This document shows positions 55,152 through 63,242 of a DNA stretch of 64,000 nt, in pieces. The position numbers and the translations under genes are program-made. The DNA lies in assembly GCF_019402665.1 (NCBI RefSeq), contig NZ_VSST01000016.1:1-64000 (forward strand). Reading direction: 5' to 3'. This DNA comes from Bradyrhizobium canariense. GTDB taxonomy: Bacteria > Pseudomonadota > Alphaproteobacteria > Rhizobiales > Xanthobacteraceae. The notes under the pieces were generated by a model. The model did not search any database. It saw nothing but the letters and a program-made list of their open reading frames with translations, and was not told the origin of the DNA. Position 1 is the stretch's first letter. Every line of letters begins with the position of its first letter.

Positions 55152-55742
55152 TCAGGCCGCCGCGAAGCCGAGATGAGCACGGAACCGGTTCTTGATAAAG
55201 ACAGCATCGCGCGAGGGCAGCGAGCGCGGTGGATTTTCCGCCAGAACCTTGATGACAAACAGCCGCGGGCCATCGGCCGGCTCGGCGATTTGGGTTGCGA
55301 GGCGCTGCACCTCCTCGATCGTCCGCACGGTTCCGGCAGCGGCAAAGCCGCAAGCCACGGCGATTGCGGTGAGATCGACGCCGCGCCCGGTGTGGCTGGC
55401 CTGCATCCCGGTCTCGCCAAAATGCTGGTTGTCGATCACGACGATGTCGAGATTGCGCGGGCGCGCGACTCCGATGGTGGCGATGCCGCCGAGGCCCATC
55501 AATTGCTCGCCATCCCCGGTCAAGGCGAGGACACGTTTTCCCGGCTGGGCTTGCGCGAGGCCAAGCCCGATCAGCGCGGCGCCGCCCATGGCGCCCCAGA
55601 GATAGAGATTGCCGTCGTGGTCGCCGACCGAATGAAGGTCATAGGTCGGCGAGCCGAGGCCGGAGACGACCAGAGTGTCGTTGCGATTCTTCAGGAGAGC
55701 GGCGACGGCGGCGCGGCGGTCGAGTTGGGCTTGCATTGGCAT
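55152..55742 (-). CDS. TPP-dependent decarboxylase, beta (TPP-binding) subunit
   Basis: A 196-aa protein equal to the C-terminal half of a ThDP enzyme, as in sulfopyruvate decarboxylase ComE or split phosphonopyruvate decarboxylases. The cofactor motif is GDGEQLMGLGGIATIG leading to IVVIDNQHFGETGMQASH. Its ATG shares one base with the alpha-subunit stop (TGATG), so the subunits are made together. The substrate is likely a substituted pyruvate. Confidence 0.88.
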   Translation of the reverse strand: MPMQAQLDRRAAVAALLKNRNDTLVVSGLGSPTYDLHSVGDHDGNLYLWGAMGGAALIGLGLAQAQPGKRVLALTGDGEQLMGLGGIATIGVARPRNLDIVVIDNQHFGETGMQASHTGRGVDLTAIAVACGFAAAGTVRTIEEVQRLATQIAEPADGPRLFVIKVLAENPPRSLPSRDAVFIKNRFRAHLGFAAA

Positions 55743-56281
55743 CACCACTTCTTCTTGCCGATCAGGCGCTGCCCGATCAGGACCGCGATCTGCTGATCGG
55801 AATCGTAGGCGAGCGCTGCGGCCGATTCGACCGTCTCGACCAGATCCTCCGCCGTCTCCGCCCGCATCACCTTCAAACCAATCGCTTCCAGCGAGGGCTG
55901 CGTCGCCCGGCTCATCGGCACCTGCCAGGGATTGAACTCGGCCCATTCGCCGCGCATCGTCACCAGCATCAGCAGTGGAAATCGTCCGATCGCCGACAGC
56001 GACAGCATGTTGATGCAATTGCCGACCCCGCTCGACTGCATCAAGAGCACGCTGCGCTGGCCGCCGAGCCAGGCGCCGGCGGCGATGGCGACGCCCTCCT
56101 CTTCCGTCGTCAGCACGTTGGTGGTGACGTCGCGATCGGCCGAGAACAGGCTGATGAGCTGGCTGTGGCCGGCATCGGGGACGTATGACATCTGCCGCAC
56201 GTCGGCGGCTTTCAGGATGCGGTAGAGCTCGGACGGCCAATTGTCTGCGCGCGTGTCGGGATTGGATTGAAGGCTGTGCAC
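55742..56281 (-). CDS. TPP-dependent decarboxylase, alpha subunit
   Basis: A 179-aa protein equal to the N-terminal PYR half of a ThDP enzyme (ComD-like). It has the essential Glu in LTTEEEGVAIAAGAWLGG (60-62) and QSSGVGNCINMLSLSAIGRF. It begins with GTG at 56281, with GGAG 8 nt upstream. Downstream are the beta subunit and an SDR. Sulfopyruvate and phosphonopyruvate are the best-known substrates of this split family; which one applies is not visible. Confidence 0.87.
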   Translation of the reverse strand: MHSLQSNPDTRADNWPSELYRILKAADVRQMSYVPDAGHSQLISLFSADRDVTTNVLTTEEEGVAIAAGAWLGGQRSVLLMQSSGVGNCINMLSLSAIGRFPLLMLVTMRGEWAEFNPWQVPMSRATQPSLEAIGLKVMRAETAEDLVETVESAAALAYDSDQQIAVLIGQRLIGKKKW

Positions 56282-56606
56282 CGCATGTCTCCGTGGATTT
56301 CGAGCGGCACTCTAACGATGTTCAGGCGCGAAAGCTCTGACCGTCTGGCGCGATCAGGTATCGAGGGATTGTATAGCTGCCTCTTCCGCTGCCGGTGGGA
56401 CAGCGCACGATGCGCATGGCTGCGCCCTCTCCCCTTGCGGGAGAGGGCATCACCGCTGACAGATACAAACTCATTTGGATGAGGGGTATCTCTCCGTGCA
56501 CTCATCCGCATCTATATGCGCGGAGAGATACCCCTCATCCGGCGCTTCGCGCCACCTTCTCCCACAAGGGTAGAAGGAAGAGGAGCCATAGGCAACTTCT
56601 CGACCT
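56282..56606. other. Repeat-bearing gap before the TPP-decarboxylase operon
   Basis: No gene is supported in this 325-bp stretch between two minus-strand operons. It contains a short hairpin (GCCCTCTCC...GGAGAGGGC, 56423-56447) and a perfect 20-bp inverted repeat (56477-56540). The part nearest 56281 must carry the promoter of the decarboxylase operon, but no clear motif was found. Confidence 0.6.
56477..56540. repeat. Perfect 20-bp inverted repeat
   Basis: Arms 56477-56496 (GGATGAGGGGTATCTCTCCG) and 56521-56540 are exact reverse complements with a 24-nt spacer. It is followed by a CGCTTCGCG mini-hairpin, and the CTCCC...GGGAG theme also appears at 56423 and at the left window edge (1-20), which suggests a dispersed family. 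Confidence 0.85.
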
Positions 56607-57350
56607 CTAGCCAAACTGGCGCGGCCGCAGTCCTGCATGAAACCAGGTGATCATGGAATAGATATCATAGACGGGCAATCCGACTTCGGCCTGAAGCGCC
56701 GCCGCATAAGGCGGCATGTTGGTGCATTCCAGCACGATCGCGCCGACATCCGGGTTGCTGGCGACCAGCTCCTTGCCGGCCTCGACCACGTCACGTTCGG
56801 CCTGCGCGATATCCATGTCCTCCTTCTCGGCCTTGATCAGGACGCGGAAGAATTCCTTGCCGTGCTCGGTGCCGACCAGCGGCGTATCGAGCGGCACGCC
56901 GGCACCTTCGAGATGAGCCGGCGTCAAGGATGAACCTGAGACCGTGACGAGGCCGACGCGCTTGCCCGGCGGCAAGGTCGCCTGCACCCACGGCACCTGC
57001 ATCAGTGACGAGGTCGCGACGGGAACGCCGACCGCGGCTGCGATCTCCTTCTGGAACAGCGAGAGGAAGCCGCAATTGGTGGTGATGGCTTCCGCCCCGA
57101 GCCGCACCAGATCCTTCGCCGCATCGATGAAATCAGGCAGCAGACCGGCCGCACCGTTCAGCACCACTTTCTCGGGCGAGGCACCGCTCACCACGCGATA
57201 GAGCACGGGGAAAGGCCAGGTGGTGCCGTTGCCCATGTCGCCGGGAATGCGGGGAAAGCGCGCCTCCAACATCAGGATGCCGAGCGGTGCTCCATAGACG
57301 GCCTTGCCGCCGCGGGCGATTCGGGGGGACGAGTTGGCTGGAGCGGTCAT
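56607..57350 (-). CDS. Aspartate/glutamate racemase family protein
   Basis: A 247-aa protein of the Asp/Glu racemase-maleate isomerase-arylmalonate decarboxylase superfamily. Two candidate catalytic cysteines are present: Cys93 in TTNCGFLSLFQ and Cys209 in VLECTNMPPYAA. Family members racemise amino acids or isomerise dicarboxylates in the cytosol. It is the last gene of a long operon, 9 bp after a DadA-like dehydrogenase, so a role in D/L-amino acid interconversion is plausible. Confidence 0.88.
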   Translation of the reverse strand: MTAPANSSPRIARGGKAVYGAPLGILMLEARFPRIPGDMGNGTTWPFPVLYRVVSGASPEKVVLNGAAGLLPDFIDAAKDLVRLGAEAITTNCGFLSLFQKEIAAAVGVPVATSSLMQVPWVQATLPPGKRVGLVTVSGSSLTPAHLEGAGVPLDTPLVGTEHGKEFFRVLIKAEKEDMDIAQAERDVVEAGKELVASNPDVGAIVLECTNMPPYAAALQAEVGLPVYDIYSMITWFHAGLRPRQFG

Positions 57351-57359
57351 GGTACGATC

Positions 57360-58625
57360 TCAGAGAAAACGATCGGGCGAAAACGGTGCAAGCGGAATTT
57401 CCGGCGGCTTGCCGCTCAGAAGCTGGGCGACGAGACGGCCGGTGCGGGCCGAACCGACCAGGCCGATATGGCCGTGGCCGAAGGCATAGACGATGTCGCG
57501 CGATGCCCGCGCGTAGCCGATGCAGGGACGTCCGTCCGGCATGCTCGGCCGATGGCCAAACCAGGTCTTGATCCGCGAAGCCGGAATGTCCGTGCGCAGT
57601 TTCGGGAACATGCTGAAGAGGTTATTGCGCAGTATCTCGGCACGCTTCCAGTTCGGTGCGGCCTCGAGGCCTGCGATCTCGACCGTGCCGGCGGCGCGCA
57701 AACCCTTGTCGGTCCAGTTCACCACCATCTTCGCATCCGAGGCCATCATCGAGCTGCGCGGGCCTGCTTCCGGATTCTCGATCATGACGTGATAGCCGCG
57801 CTCGGTCTCCAGCGGCAGCGGATCACCAATGGATGCGGTGAGCCGCTTCGAATGCGCACCGGCGGCAATCACCGCGGCATCGCACGCAATCTCGCCGGTC
57901 TCGGTCAGGACAGCCACCAGCTTGTTGCCGGATAGTTTCAGCCCAATTGCCTTGGCCCGCACAAGCTTGGCGCCGCTTGCCAGCGCGTGTTGCGCGAGGG
58001 CTGCGACATAGGCTCCGGGGTCCCGGCAGCGACCGGCTTCCTCCACCACCACGCCAAACGTGTAGCGCGGATGCAGATCGGGCTCGCGCTGACGCATCTC
58101 GTCGGCCGAAAGCTCCAGCCATTCGACACCGACGCGCTTGCGCAGGCGCCAGCCGAGATCATCGTCGAAATTGCCGCGTGACGGGAAGACATGCATCACG
58201 CCGTTACGCTCGATCAATTCAGGAACGCCCGCCTCCTCCGCGAGCTTCCTGTGCAATAGCGGCGCGTCCTTCAGGAGATCGCGCAGCGCAAATGCCGTCT
58301 TCTCGACCCGCGCCTCGGTCCAGCCCGAGAGCAGATATTTGATCAACCAGGGCAGCGCCTTCGGCAGATAAGACCAGCGGATCGCGAGTGGCCCGAGCGG
58401 ATCCATCAGATAACCCGGCACCTTCTTCCAGACACCGGGCTCGGCCGGCGGGATCACCGAATGCGAGGAGAGCCAGCCGGCATTGCCGTAGCTCGCCGCC
58501 TGTTCGCCACCGGGCTCGCCCGGATCGATCAGCGTGACGCGATGGCCCTCGCGCAGCGCCTCGATCGCGCTGATCACGCCGACCGCGCCGGCACCGATGA
58601 TGGCGACGTGGCGGCCTTGCGGCAT
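57360..58625 (-). CDS. D-amino acid dehydrogenase-like FAD oxidoreductase
   Basis: A 421-aa DAO-fold flavoprotein resembling DadA, which oxidises D-amino acids to 2-oxo acids and passes electrons to the respiratory chain. The FAD motif HVAIIGAGAVGVISAIEAL (6-24) is followed by EQAASYGNAGWLSSHSVIPP and, at the C-terminus, WFGHRPSMPDGRPCIG. It lies 3 bp after the TPP enzyme and 9 bp before the racemase. DadA itself cannot be assigned with certainty. Confidence 0.9.
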   Translation of the reverse strand: MPQGRHVAIIGAGAVGVISAIEALREGHRVTLIDPGEPGGEQAASYGNAGWLSSHSVIPPAEPGVWKKVPGYLMDPLGPLAIRWSYLPKALPWLIKYLLSGWTEARVEKTAFALRDLLKDAPLLHRKLAEEAGVPELIERNGVMHVFPSRGNFDDDLGWRLRKRVGVEWLELSADEMRQREPDLHPRYTFGVVVEEAGRCRDPGAYVAALAQHALASGAKLVRAKAIGLKLSGNKLVAVLTETGEIACDAAVIAAGAHSKRLTASIGDPLPLETERGYHVMIENPEAGPRSSMMASDAKMVVNWTDKGLRAAGTVEIAGLEAAPNWKRAEILRNNLFSMFPKLRTDIPASRIKTWFGHRPSMPDGRPCIGYARASRDIVYAFGHGHIGLVGSARTGRLVAQLLSGKPPEIPLAPFSPDRFL

Positions 58626-58628
58626 CGG

Positions 58629-60290
58629 CTATGCCTTCACCGCAGGGGCAAAGTCCTTGCCGACCGACATCGCACGCGGATCGATGATGCAGTGGAGGAT
58701 CGACGGCTTGCCCGAGGCAAGCGCACGCTCGAACGCCGGCGCGAACTCTTCGGTGCGCTCGACGCGCTCGCCATGGCCGCCGAATGCTTTTGCGTACATC
58801 GCGAAATCCGGGTTCTTGAGCTGGGTGCCGACCACGCGTCCGGGATAGTCGCGCTCCTGGTGCATGCGGATGGTGCCGTATTGCGCATTGTCGACGACGA
58901 TGACGACGAGGGCTGCGTCGTACTGCACGGCGGTCGCGAATTCCTGCCCGTTCATCAGGAAGCAGCCGTCACCGGCAAAGGCGATAACAGTACGGTCCGG
59001 ATATTGTCGCTTCGCGAGCACCGCGGCCGGCACACCGTAGCCCATCGAGCCCGACGTCGGCGCGAGCTGCGAGGCAAAGCTGTGAAAGCGATGATGCCGA
59101 TGGATCCAGCCGGCGTAGTTGCCGGCGCCGTTGCAGACGATCGCGTCCTTGGGCAGGCGATCGCGCAGCCAGGTCATGACCTGGCCATACTGGAACGTGC
59201 CGGGCAGCTCGCGCGCCTTGTCGGTCCAGGCGAGATAATCGGCATGCGCCTTGGCGGCCTCGCCCTTCCAGGCAACGGCGCCGGCCGGCTTCAGCGTCTC
59301 GACCGCGGCCGCGAACGCGGCGGGTGTGGCCTGGATCGCGAGCTCAGGCTGATAGATGCGGCCGAGCTCTTCGGAGCCGGGATGAACGTGGATCAGCTTC
59401 TGCCGCGGGGTCGGAATGTCGAGCAGCGTGTAGGATGAGGACGGCATCTCCGACATGCGGCCGCCGATGAGAAGAATGACATCGGCGCCGTCGATCCGCG
59501 CCTTCAGGCCCGGGCTCGGGCCGATGCCGAGGTCGCCGGCATAATGCGAGTGATCGGCGTCGATCAGCGACGCGCGGCGGAACGAGGTCGCGACCGGCAG
59601 GTCGAACCGCTCGGCAAAGCGCGCGATGCTCCTGGTCGCCTCATCGGTCCAGCGCGAGCCGCCGAGAATGACGAGCGGTGCTTTGGCGCTCGCAAGCATG
59701 GCGCCGACACGCTCGATATCGGTGGGCGCCGGCCAGCTCATCGCCGGCTCGATCCGCATGGCGTCCGCAACGGCTGCGGTCTCGGTCAGCATGTTCTCGG
59801 GCAGCGAGATCACCACGGGACCGGGACGGCCCTGCATGGCGACGCGGAAGGCGCGCGCGACCAGCTCCGGAATGCGGTCGGGACGATCGATCTCGACCGC
59901 CCATTTCGCCATGGTGCCGAACACCGCCTTGTAGTCGAGCTCCTGGAACGCCTCGCGCTCGCGCATGCCGGTGTCGACCTGACCGACGAACAGGATCATC
60001 GGCGTGGAATCCTGCATCGCGATGTGCACGCCGTGGCTGGCATTGGTGGCGCCGGGGCCGCGGGTGACGAAGCAGATACCGGGACGGCCGGTGAGCTTGC
60101 CATAGGCCTCCGCCATCATCGCGGCACCGCCCTCGGCGCGGCAGATCATGACGTCGATCGGGCTGTCGTGCAGCGCATCGAGCGCCGCAAGGTAGCTCTC
60201 GCCCGGCACGCAGGTGACGCGCTCGACGCCTTGCGCGACCAGCTGATCGATCAGGATCTGGCCCCCGGTGCGGGTGTTGCGAATGGTCAT
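58629..60290 (-). CDS. Thiamine pyrophosphate enzyme (acetolactate synthase-like)
   Basis: A 553-aa full-length ThDP enzyme with PYR, central and PP domains. The activating Glu53 lies in CRAEGGAAMMAEAYGK, and the cofactor motif GDGCFLMNGQEFATAV leads to VVIVVDNAQYGTIR. ATG at 60290 has GGGAG upstream and overlaps the end of an aminotransferase remnant. Its context (ABC importer, DadA, racemase) suggests decarboxylation of a 2-oxo acid derived from an amino acid rather than branched-chain synthesis. Confidence 0.9.
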   Translation of the reverse strand: MTIRNTRTGGQILIDQLVAQGVERVTCVPGESYLAALDALHDSPIDVMICRAEGGAAMMAEAYGKLTGRPGICFVTRGPGATNASHGVHIAMQDSTPMILFVGQVDTGMREREAFQELDYKAVFGTMAKWAVEIDRPDRIPELVARAFRVAMQGRPGPVVISLPENMLTETAAVADAMRIEPAMSWPAPTDIERVGAMLASAKAPLVILGGSRWTDEATRSIARFAERFDLPVATSFRRASLIDADHSHYAGDLGIGPSPGLKARIDGADVILLIGGRMSEMPSSSYTLLDIPTPRQKLIHVHPGSEELGRIYQPELAIQATPAAFAAAVETLKPAGAVAWKGEAAKAHADYLAWTDKARELPGTFQYGQVMTWLRDRLPKDAIVCNGAGNYAGWIHRHHRFHSFASQLAPTSGSMGYGVPAAVLAKRQYPDRTVIAFAGDGCFLMNGQEFATAVQYDAALVVIVVDNAQYGTIRMHQERDYPGRVVGTQLKNPDFAMYAKAFGGHGERVERTEEFAPAFERALASGKPSILHCIIDPRAMSVGKDFAPAVKA

Positions 60291-60487
60291 GACGGCTCCC
60301 TCAAGGCTTTGGCGATGCGTTTCGCAGCTTCGCGAAAATTTTGTTCCGGGCTGGCGTAGGACAGCCGGAAACAAGGTGCAAGGCCGAAACCGCTGCCCGG
60401 CATTACGGCCTCGTCATGCCTCTCCAGAAAATAGCGGCGGCAGCCATGCCTCTCTCGGCCATCGACCGGGGAGCAGGCCCCTTGCCG
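60287..60487 (-). pseudogene. C-terminal remnant of a class I aminotransferase
   Basis: Between the permease stop and the TPP gene an open frame of 66 codons, without a start codon at its head, encodes RRYFLERHDEAVMPGSGFGL, then APCFRLSYASPEQNF and REAAKRIAKALREPS. This is the typical C-terminus of PLP aminotransferases (VMPGSxFG...RLSYA). Homology begins at about 60439 and runs to the stop, which overlaps the next gene's ATG (ATGA), a normal operon junction. The N-terminal ~350 residues are missing, so the gene was deleted and only its tail remains. Confidence 0.8.
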
Positions 60488-61273
60488 TCATGCCCCTTTG
60501 CGCTGCCGAGCGCTTGCCAGCAGCACCAGCATGAACGAGGCCGCCGTCATCAGTGTCGAGATGGCGGCGATGGTTGGGTCGATCTCGTCGCGGAGCGCGG
60601 TGAACATACGCTTGGTCAGCGGCTGATACTGGCCGCCGGAGATGAACAGCGCGACGATGGTCTCGTCCATCGCCGAGATGAAGGCGAAGATGCCGCCTGC
60701 GACCACGCTGGACTTGATCTGCGGCAAGGTCACCGCGAAGAAGCTGCGCAGGCGGTTCATGCCGAGGCTGCGTGCGACCATCTCCTGCGCCGGATCGAAG
60801 CTTTGCAGGCCCGCCAGCACCGAGATGATGACGTATGGCAGGCCCAACATGACATTCGCCAGCACCAGGCCCGGCAGCGTCGCGACCAAGCCGACTTTCG
60901 CATAGAGGAAGAAGATGCCCACCGCGGTGATGATGATCGGCACCACCAGCGGCAACAGCAGCATCATGTGGATCAGCCGCATGATCCGCAGCTTCGACTG
61001 GCTGATGCCATAGGCGGCGGCGACGCCGAGCGGCGTTGCGATAAACACGGTCAGAAGCGCGACCGTCAGCGTCACCCGCGTCGCCTGCATCCAGGCCGAG
61101 TTGGAGAAATACTGCTGATACCAGCGCAGCGAGAACGACGGCGGCGGAAAGGTCAGAAAGCGCGCGCTGGAGAAGGAGATCGGCGCGATGATCAGCACCG
61201 GCAGGATCAGGTAGACCAGCACCAGCGCGCTGATCATATAGAGGGCGATCCGGGCGGGCGACAATCGCGTCAT
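60488..61273 (-). CDS. ABC transporter permease (PotC type)
   Basis: A 261-aa inner-membrane permease with about six helices (ALYMISALVLVYLILPVLII at the start) and the coupling loop EMVARSLGMNRLRSFFAVTLP. ATG at 61273 overlaps the upstream permease stop (ATGA). It belongs with the binding protein at 62156. No ATPase gene for this importer is in the window; it may lie beyond the right edge. Confidence 0.93.
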   Translation of the reverse strand: MTRLSPARIALYMISALVLVYLILPVLIIAPISFSSARFLTFPPPSFSLRWYQQYFSNSAWMQATRVTLTVALLTVFIATPLGVAAAYGISQSKLRIMRLIHMMLLLPLVVPIIITAVGIFFLYAKVGLVATLPGLVLANVMLGLPYVIISVLAGLQSFDPAQEMVARSLGMNRLRSFFAVTLPQIKSSVVAGGIFAFISAMDETIVALFISGGQYQPLTKRMFTALRDEIDPTIAAISTLMTAASFMLVLLASARQRKGA

Positions 61274-62139
61274 TTCTGCCCCAATATGCGATCGAGCGAG
61301 ATGAAGCGGCTGACGGCGAAAAAGATCGCGAGCACGCTTAAGAGCAGCACGACGGCGACCGCGCTCGCAGCACCGAACTGGTTGTAGAGCTCGACATTGC
61401 GGCTCACCAGCATCGACACCATCACCGTGCGGCCGCCGCCGAGCAGTTCCGGCGTGATGTAGAAGCCGAGGCAGAGCACGAACACCATGGTGCAGCCTGC
61501 GAGCACGCCGGGCAGAGACAGCGGCAGAAAGACGCGAACGAAGGTGAGCGACGGGCTCGCCCCCAGGCTGGCGCCGGCCTGCATGAGATCGCTCGGGATC
61601 TTCTGCATGGTGGCATAGAGCGGCAGCACCATGAACGGCAGGAGGATGTGTACCGTCGCAACCACCGTGCCGAAGGTGTTGTGCACCAACGCGAGCGGTT
61701 CGCTCGTCACGTCGAGATAACGCAAGAACTGGTTGATCACGCCGGTGCGCTGGAGCAGCGCCAGCCAGGCATAAGCGCGCACCAGTACACTGGTCCAGAA
61801 CGGCAGAACGACCAGCGACAGGATGAGAATGCTCCATCCTTTCGGCACCGAGTTGGCGAGGTAGGCCACGGGATAGCCGAGCAGCAGCGCGATTGCCGTG
61901 ACCGCGAGACTGATCTCGAAGGTCAGCGCAAAGCTGCGCCAGTAGATGTCTTCAGTGAAGACGCGGCGATAATTCTCCAGCGTGAAGCCGTCATGGTAGA
62001 TCGACTGCCAGGCGAGCCAGCCGACCGGCAGCACGATCAGAGCCAAGATCACCAGCAGCGCCGGCGACACCAATGCCAGCATCAGCGCATGCTCGCGGCG
62101 CTGATGCTTTTGGGAGGGATCTGGCATTGATGTCGTCAA
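61270..62139 (-). CDS. ABC transporter permease (PotB type)
   Basis: A 289-aa permease with a basic N-terminus (QKHQRREHALMLAL), six predicted helices and the EAA-type loop DLMQAGASLGASPSLTFVRVFL. It lies 16 bp after the binding protein and overlaps the second permease by 4 bp. It imports the ligand of the polyamine-type binding protein. Confidence 0.93.
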   Translation of the reverse strand: MTTSMPDPSQKHQRREHALMLALVSPALLVILALIVLPVGWLAWQSIYHDGFTLENYRRVFTEDIYWRSFALTFEISLAVTAIALLLGYPVAYLANSVPKGWSILILSLVVLPFWTSVLVRAYAWLALLQRTGVINQFLRYLDVTSEPLALVHNTFGTVVATVHILLPFMVLPLYATMQKIPSDLMQAGASLGASPSLTFVRVFLPLSLPGVLAGCTMVFVLCLGFYITPELLGGGRTVMVSMLVSRNVELYNQFGAASAVAVVLLLSVLAIFFAVSRFISLDRILGQK

Positions 62140-62155
62140 CGCAGCCTCGCTTCGC

Positions 62156-63214
62156 TTACTTCTGCATGAACGACGCCCAACGCTTCTCCGCCGCTTCGCC
62201 GGCTGGCGACGACCACCACGCGTAGGACATCAGCGCCTGCTTGGCCGCATTGGCCGGCTCGCTCGGCAATTGCGCGGCGCGCTCGGGCTTGATCACGTTG
62301 GTCTCGAACGCCTTTGGATTTCCCGGACCATAGTCGATATGCAGCGGCAGATTGGCCTGGTGCACGGGATCGACGGCCTCGTTGAGAAACTTGACGGCCG
62401 TCTCGAGATTCGGCGCGCCCTTGAGGATGCAGAGCGAGGTGCTTTGCAAAACGCCCTGGTTGTAGGTGAAGGCGACCTTGGCACCCTCCTTGGCGACCGC
62501 GCTGACGCGCCCGTTCCAGGCCATCTCCATGTCGACCTCGCCGTCGTTGAGCAGTTGCGCCGACTGCGCGCCGGAGGTCCACCACACCGTGATATTCGGC
62601 TTGATCTCTTCGAGCTTCTTGAAGGCGCGGTCGACGTCGAGCGGATAGAGCTTATCGGGCGCGACGCCGTCGGCCATCAGTGCCGCCTCGAGTGTGGCGA
62701 ACGGGTGGTTGCGCAGTGCGCGGCGCCCGGGAAATTTCTTCACGTCCCAGAAATCGGCCCAGCTGTTCGGCGCGTCCTTCGGAAAGGTCTTCTGACTGTA
62801 GGCCAGGACGCTGGAATAGAACTCGTAGGAAACCGAATAGGGGCTGCGATAGGATTCCGGCATCGCCGCGCCATTCGGAATCTTTGAGAAGTCGAGCTTC
62901 TCGATCAGCCCCTGCTCGCCGCCACGCAGGCAGTTGCCGGTCGGCGTATCCACGACGTCCCAGATCGGCTTGCCGCTGCCGACCTGGGTCTTGATCGCCG
63001 GCCAGGCATCGGGAATGGAATCCTGGTTGATGGTGATGCCGAGCTTCTTGGCGGAAGGATCGAGGATCGCCACCGTCTGCGCCTGCTGATAGGCGCCGCC
63101 TTGCGAGACAAAGGTGATCTGTTCGGCAGCGGCGGCGGTGCCGGTTGTTGCGAACAATCCGAGCGATCCGCCCAACAATGCGTAGCCAAATCGAATATCT
63201 CGTTTCGTCGTCAT
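62156..63214 (-). CDS. ABC transporter substrate-binding protein (polyamine type)
   Basis: A 352-aa periplasmic binding protein of the PotD-like family with a Sec signal (about 1-29, TTGTAAAA before the cleavage site). The mature part has ITFVSQGGAYQQAQ, GLIEKLDFSKIPN and AQLLNDGEVDMEMAWNGR. GAGG precedes ATG 63214; the short extension to 63235 is unlikely. It lies between an FAD oxidase and the permeases, consistent with uptake of an amine or amino acid derivative. Confidence 0.92.
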   Translation of the reverse strand: MTTKRDIRFGYALLGGSLGLFATTGTAAAAEQITFVSQGGAYQQAQTVAILDPSAKKLGITINQDSIPDAWPAIKTQVGSGKPIWDVVDTPTGNCLRGGEQGLIEKLDFSKIPNGAAMPESYRSPYSVSYEFYSSVLAYSQKTFPKDAPNSWADFWDVKKFPGRRALRNHPFATLEAALMADGVAPDKLYPLDVDRAFKKLEEIKPNITVWWTSGAQSAQLLNDGEVDMEMAWNGRVSAVAKEGAKVAFTYNQGVLQSTSLCILKGAPNLETAVKFLNEAVDPVHQANLPLHIDYGPGNPKAFETNVIKPERAAQLPSEPANAAKQALMSYAWWSSPAGEAAEKRWASFMQK

Positions 63215-63242
63215 CCTCGCCTCCTCTGTCACCAATTAAACG

